Part shown: positions 7,464 to 9,665 of the stretch, piece by piece
How the letters are laid out: every line of letters begins with the position of its first letter
Numbering within the stretch: position 1 is the first letter of the stretch
Assembly: GCA_934230055.1 (NCBI GenBank)
Contig: CAKQEE010000034.1
Coordinates: forward strand, 1 to 9,665
Source of the DNA: an uncultured Clostridia bacterium
GTDB taxonomy: Bacteria > Bacillota > Clostridia > Christensenellales > Borkfalkiaceae
DNA: 9,665 nt
Direction of reading: 5' to 3'
The notes under the pieces: model-generated
Told to the model about the DNA's origin: nothing
The model's input: only the letters and a program-made list of their open reading frames with translations
The model's database searches: none
Made by a program: the position numbers and the translations under genes

Positions 7464-8378
7464 TTAAAACTCCCCGACGTATTCCACCTCTTCCGAAAGC
7501 TTCACGCCGTATTTTTCGTATACTTCAAGTTTTATCCTGTCTATCAGATTTTTAACCTCTTTCGCCGTGGCGGAAGGGGAAATCGTTATAAAATTCGCGT
7601 GCTTTTTAGATACGCTCGCGCCGCCGCAGGCTAAACCTTTCAGCCCCGCTTTTTCTATAATCGCGCCCGCACCGAGACCTTTTAACTCTTCCGATTTAAC
7701 CCTTTTCGGATTTTTGAACGTGGAGCCGAAGCTCCTGCCGTGCGGCTGGGAAGTCCTTCTTATCCCGATAAACTCCGCGCGGCGCTTTTCTATTTCGGAA
7801 GCCTTTTTAGGAAATAGTGCAAAGGTTGCGGAAATTACCGTTTCGCCTTTTTTCAGCCCGCTTTTTCTGTACCCGAACTTTAAGTCTTTCGCCGACCTTT
7901 TTTCTATTTTTCCGTCGGACAGAATTTCCGCGAAAAGGAGTACGTCCGAAACGCTTTTTCCAAACGCGCCGGCGTTGTTTTTCACCGCGCCGCCTATCGA
8001 GCCGGGGATTCCCGCAAGCTCTTCCGCGCCGCCGAGTCCCGCGCGAAGGGCGAATTGAGAAAACGCGGCAAGAGTGGTTCCGCACCCCGCCCGAAGTCCT
8101 TCTTTGGTGATGAATATATCTTTAACGTTTTTGGCTGAGATTATAAGTCCGTTATAGCCCGCGTCCGAAACGAGCAAATTGCTGCCGCAACCTATAACCT
8201 TACTCTTTACGCCGCAACGTTTTGCGGAATCGAGCGCGGCGGCAAGCGAATACAGACTGCCCGCTTCCGCATAGTAGCGCGCATTCCCGCCAAGCCCCGC
8301 CGTCGTATGTTTTTTCATAGGTTCTTCTCTTTTTAACGTAAGCCCCGCTATACCAGAAAGCTCTTCGAGAAAATCCAT
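7464..8378 (-). CDS. murB: UDP-N-acetylenolpyruvoylglucosamine reductase MurB
   Basis: FAD- and NADPH-dependent cytoplasmic enzyme that reduces UDP-GlcNAc-enolpyruvate to UDP-MurNAc, the second committed step of peptidoglycan precursor synthesis. The 304-residue length is normal for the Gram-positive type II form. Visible features: FAD-binding segment GCGSNLLV (63-70), IPGSIGGAV.NNAGAFG (124-140), the active-site pair YR (170-171), SFGSTFKNP (216-224) with the proton-donor Ser219, and the C-terminal catalytic Glu in LSEEVEYVG (probably E297). The ATG at 8378 follows AAGGAGAT (8381-8388) at short spacing. It is the first gene of a tight operon continuing to the PHP gene, whiA and dnaE, and has its own good promoter directly upstream. 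No damage or odd residues were seen. Confidence 0.97.
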   Translation of the reverse strand: MDFLEELSGIAGLTLKREEPMKKHTTAGLGGNARYYAEAGSLYSLAAALDSAKRCGVKSKVIGCGSNLLVSDAGYNGLIISAKNVKDIFITKEGLRAGCGTTLAAFSQFALRAGLGGAEELAGIPGSIGGAVKNNAGAFGKSVSDVLLFAEILSDGKIEKRSAKDLKFGYRKSGLKKGETVISATFALFPKKASEIEKRRAEFIGIRRTSQPHGRSFGSTFKNPKRVKSEELKGLGAGAIIEKAGLKGLACGGASVSKKHANFITISPSATAKEVKNLIDRIKLEVYEKYGVKLSEEVEYVGEF

Positions 8379-8393
8379 AAATCTCCTTATATC

Positions 8394-8422
8394 ATTTTAC
8401 TATATTTCGCGTCCTTTTTCAA
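8394..8422 (-). promoter_or_regulatory. Sigma-A-type promoter of the murB-PHP-whiA-dnaE operon
   Basis: On the minus strand, -35 TTGAAA (8417-8422, 5 of 6 consensus matches) is separated by exactly 17 nt from -10 TAAAAT (8394-8399, 5 of 6). The -35 lies 2 nt past the TAG stop of the solute-binding protein gene. Transcription should start near 8387-8388, so the leader would be only about 10 nt and begin at the Shine-Dalgarno. This is the best promoter match in the window. Prediction from consensus. Confidence 0.7.
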
Positions 8423-8424
8423 GG

Positions 8425-9447
8425 CTACGCAAGAAATTTTTTTAATTTTGTCAAATCCTTTTCTTTGCCCGTCGCGGTAAGCTCCGCAAGCTTTTGCAGT
8501 TCCTTATAGCTTTCTTTCGCGGAAAAAACCGAAAAGGTGCTTTCACTTTTGATTCTTTGCAAATCGTTTAAGACTTCCGTTTCCTGCTCCGCCGCGTAAA
8601 ATGCGGAAAACATACAGATTTTGCCGAGCGACTTTTGCACTTCCTCTTTTAAAATATACTCTATAAACCTTTCCGCGTAAACGGATTTTTCGGGAGAGAC
8701 GGAAGTTAGCGATATATATTGATAAAGGTCGTTATAAGCGGAAAGCGGGTAGTAATTAAAGCTTTCGCCGCGGCGGGTAAGCCTTACCGCGTCTCTTTGC
8801 GTGGTCAGATAATACCGCGTTTTGCCTTCCGTATATTTTACGTAAGCTTCCATGGGCGAAAGCTTGCGAACGGATTTTACCATTACGTCCGCAAGAGAAA
8901 GCGCAACGAGCGGCGCGGTATGCTCCCCCTCCGAAACGAGAATTTCTTCCTCCGACAAATCCGGCAAGCTCTTTTTATCTTTTTTCGCTCCGCCGTACTC
9001 CGTCAATGTGGGGTTTTCTATCAGAATATACCCGCCTCGGCACCACGGAACGGCATAGCAATCCGCCCCCGCCGTCCCCCCCGCGAACTTTTTTTCGGGC
9101 GTGATTTTTTTTGCGTTTTTCGGGTAAAATCCCGCGCCGAATGAAATCGCGTCGGGCGTTTCGCCCCGTTCGTAAGCGGCGTTCGCGCTCGTTTCCGTAT
9201 GAGAAATCACCATAACGAGAACTCCCGCGTACTTTTTCTCGAACCCGCGCGCCGAGGAAAGCAAAAAATTTTTTCTCGAACCCGTACCGCCCTCGAAGGT
9301 ATCTATCTGCCAAACTGTTATAACGCCCTTATACGGCTTTTCTTCCGCAAAACTTTTCTTTTCGGAAATCTTGCCCGCGCCGAAAACGGCGGTAAAAACA
9401 GCCGCCGCAATAAGCGCGGCACCCGACAAGATGCTTTTGATTCTCAT
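8425..9447 (-). CDS. Orphan extracellular solute-binding protein (family 1-like), not a lipoprotein
   Basis: A 340-residue exported protein resembling sugar-type ABC transporter binding proteins. It begins with a basic n-region (MRIK) and a hydrophobic stretch (about 6-25), then a polar linker and the mature domain opening with GVITVWQ (41-47). Family-like features are ARGFEKKYAGV (66-76), GETPDAISFGAG (95-106), and a later segment with KYTEGKTRYYLTTQRDAVRL (204-223) and YNDLYQYISL (238-247). There is no cysteine after the signal segment, so no lipobox; export by signal peptidase I (perhaps after SFA, 32-34) or retention as an N-terminal anchor are both possible. At 340 residues it is shorter than the usual 400-450. 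No permease or ATPase gene adjoins it. The ATG lacks a well-placed Shine-Dalgarno (GGGAG is 14 nt away), yet the signal peptide fits this start. It stands alone between a terminator and the murB promoter. The family call is by overall pattern; the ligand is unknown. Confidence 0.75.
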   Translation of the reverse strand: MRIKSILSGAALIAAAVFTAVFGAGKISEKKSFAEEKPYKGVITVWQIDTFEGGTGSRKNFLLSSARGFEKKYAGVLVMVISHTETSANAAYERGETPDAISFGAGFYPKNAKKITPEKKFAGGTAGADCYAVPWCRGGYILIENPTLTEYGGAKKDKKSLPDLSEEEILVSEGEHTAPLVALSLADVMVKSVRKLSPMEAYVKYTEGKTRYYLTTQRDAVRLTRRGESFNYYPLSAYNDLYQYISLTSVSPEKSVYAERFIEYILKEEVQKSLGKICMFSAFYAAEQETEVLNDLQRIKSESTFSVFSAKESYKELQKLAELTATGKEKDLTKLKKFLA

Positions 9448-9453
9448 AAAAAA

Positions 9454-9459
9454 AGTATA
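9454..9459 (-). promoter_or_regulatory. Possible -10 element placing transcription start at the solute-binding protein ATG
   Basis: The minus strand reads TATACT here, 5 of 6 matches to TATAAT, followed by six T residues and then the ATG. The normal distance from -10 to +1 would put the transcript start on the A of the ATG, giving a leaderless mRNA. No good -35 is visible at 16-18 nt; that region falls in the T-tract and stem of the upstream terminator. Weak, consensus-based call. Confidence 0.35.
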
Positions 9460-9471
9460 TTCTCCCGCGTG

Positions 9472-9506
9472 AAAAAAAAGACTTGCCGCCCCGTCGCGAC
9501 AAGTCT
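9472..9506 (-). terminator. Intrinsic terminator of the dGTPase-like gene
   Basis: On the minus strand an 11-bp stem (AGACTTGTCGC pairing with GCGGCAAGTCT, one G-U pair) with a 6-nt loop occupies 9479-9506 and is followed by seven T residues (9472-9478). It lies about 20 nt after the stop codon of the gene at the right edge and separates it from the solute-binding protein. Read from the plus strand the hairpin is followed by TTGCTTTTTC (from 9507), so it might also work weakly in the other direction, but no plus-strand gene is seen. Confidence 0.9.
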
Positions 9507-9527
9507 TGCTTTTTCTTTTATAAAATT

Positions 9528-9665
9528 TTAATAGGTAATCAATTCATTATAAGAGCTTACCGCGTATCTGTCCGTCATACCGGAAATAAAGTCTAAAACC
9601 GCCTGCGCGTATACCCTTTTTTCCGAAACGTCGCCGTAAATCTTTTTGTTTTTGCACTTGCGACG
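9528..9665 (-). CDS. dgt: Deoxyguanosinetriphosphate triphosphohydrolase-like protein, C-terminal end only
   Basis: Only the last 45 codons and the TAA are in the window; the rest lies beyond the right edge. The segment VYAQAVLDFISGMTDRYAVSSYNEL ends the protein in the way typical of dGTPase-like HD-domain dNTP triphosphohydrolases, whose C-terminal region carries a D(Y/F)I.GMTDR.A...YEEL pattern. Such enzymes cleave dNTPs to the deoxynucleoside and triphosphate and influence dNTP pools. The catalytic HD domain cannot be checked here. A strong intrinsic terminator follows directly. In many Bacillota the homologous gene stands before dnaG and sigA, which are not seen here. The call rests on one short motif, so confidence is moderate. 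Confidence 0.75.
   Translation of the reverse strand, partial: RRKCKNKKIYGDVSEKRVYAQAVLDFISGMTDRYAVSSYNELITY

Noticed and set aside
1..9665. Search for defence genes, CRISPR repeats, transposases, attachment sites, tRNA/rRNA genes and riboswitches
   Set aside because: No gene, repeat array or structured leader of these kinds was recognised by eye; all gaps between genes are under 90 nt and are explained by promoters, ribosome sites or the one terminator.

Overview
The window is a gene-dense chromosomal segment in which every supported gene lies on the minus strand, so transcription runs from right to left. The moderate GC content, the AAGGAG-type ribosome binding sites, the sigma-A-like promoters and the cluster murB / PHP phosphatase / whiA / dnaE / pfkA all point to Bacillota, most likely an uncultured Clostridia lineage. 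That placement is inferred from gene order and motifs; there is no marker here that fixes the genus. No intergenic stretch exceeds 90 bases.

In transcriptional order: (1) the last 45 codons of a dGTPase-like dNTP triphosphohydrolase at the right edge, closed by a strong intrinsic terminator (9472-9506); (2) an orphan extracellular solute-binding protein (8425-9447) with a signal peptide but no lipobox cysteine and no transporter genes next to it; (3) a good sigma-A promoter (8394-8422) that starts a tight housekeeping operon: murB (cell-wall precursor synthesis), a PHP-family phosphoesterase whose ATG directly follows the murB stop, whiA (TTG start overlapping the PHP stop by 4 nt), and dnaE (DNA polymerase III alpha, 30 nt further on); (4) after 87 nt carrying an extended -10 promoter, pfkA (ATP-dependent phosphofructokinase) and, 58 nt on, a second phosphofructokinase whose active-site residues indicate pyrophosphate as phosphoryl donor. 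This last gene runs off the left edge.

The functional themes are peptidoglycan synthesis, division regulation, replication and nucleotide pool control, and upper glycolysis. I see no defence system, CRISPR array, mobile element, RNA gene or clearly undescribed system. The points most worth a second look are the absence of rapZ and yvcK/glmR from their usual place between the PHP gene and whiA, the tandem ATP-PFK/PPi-PFK pair, the possibly leaderless, non-lipoprotein solute-binding protein, and the complete PHP metal site in DnaE, which predicts built-in proofreading.
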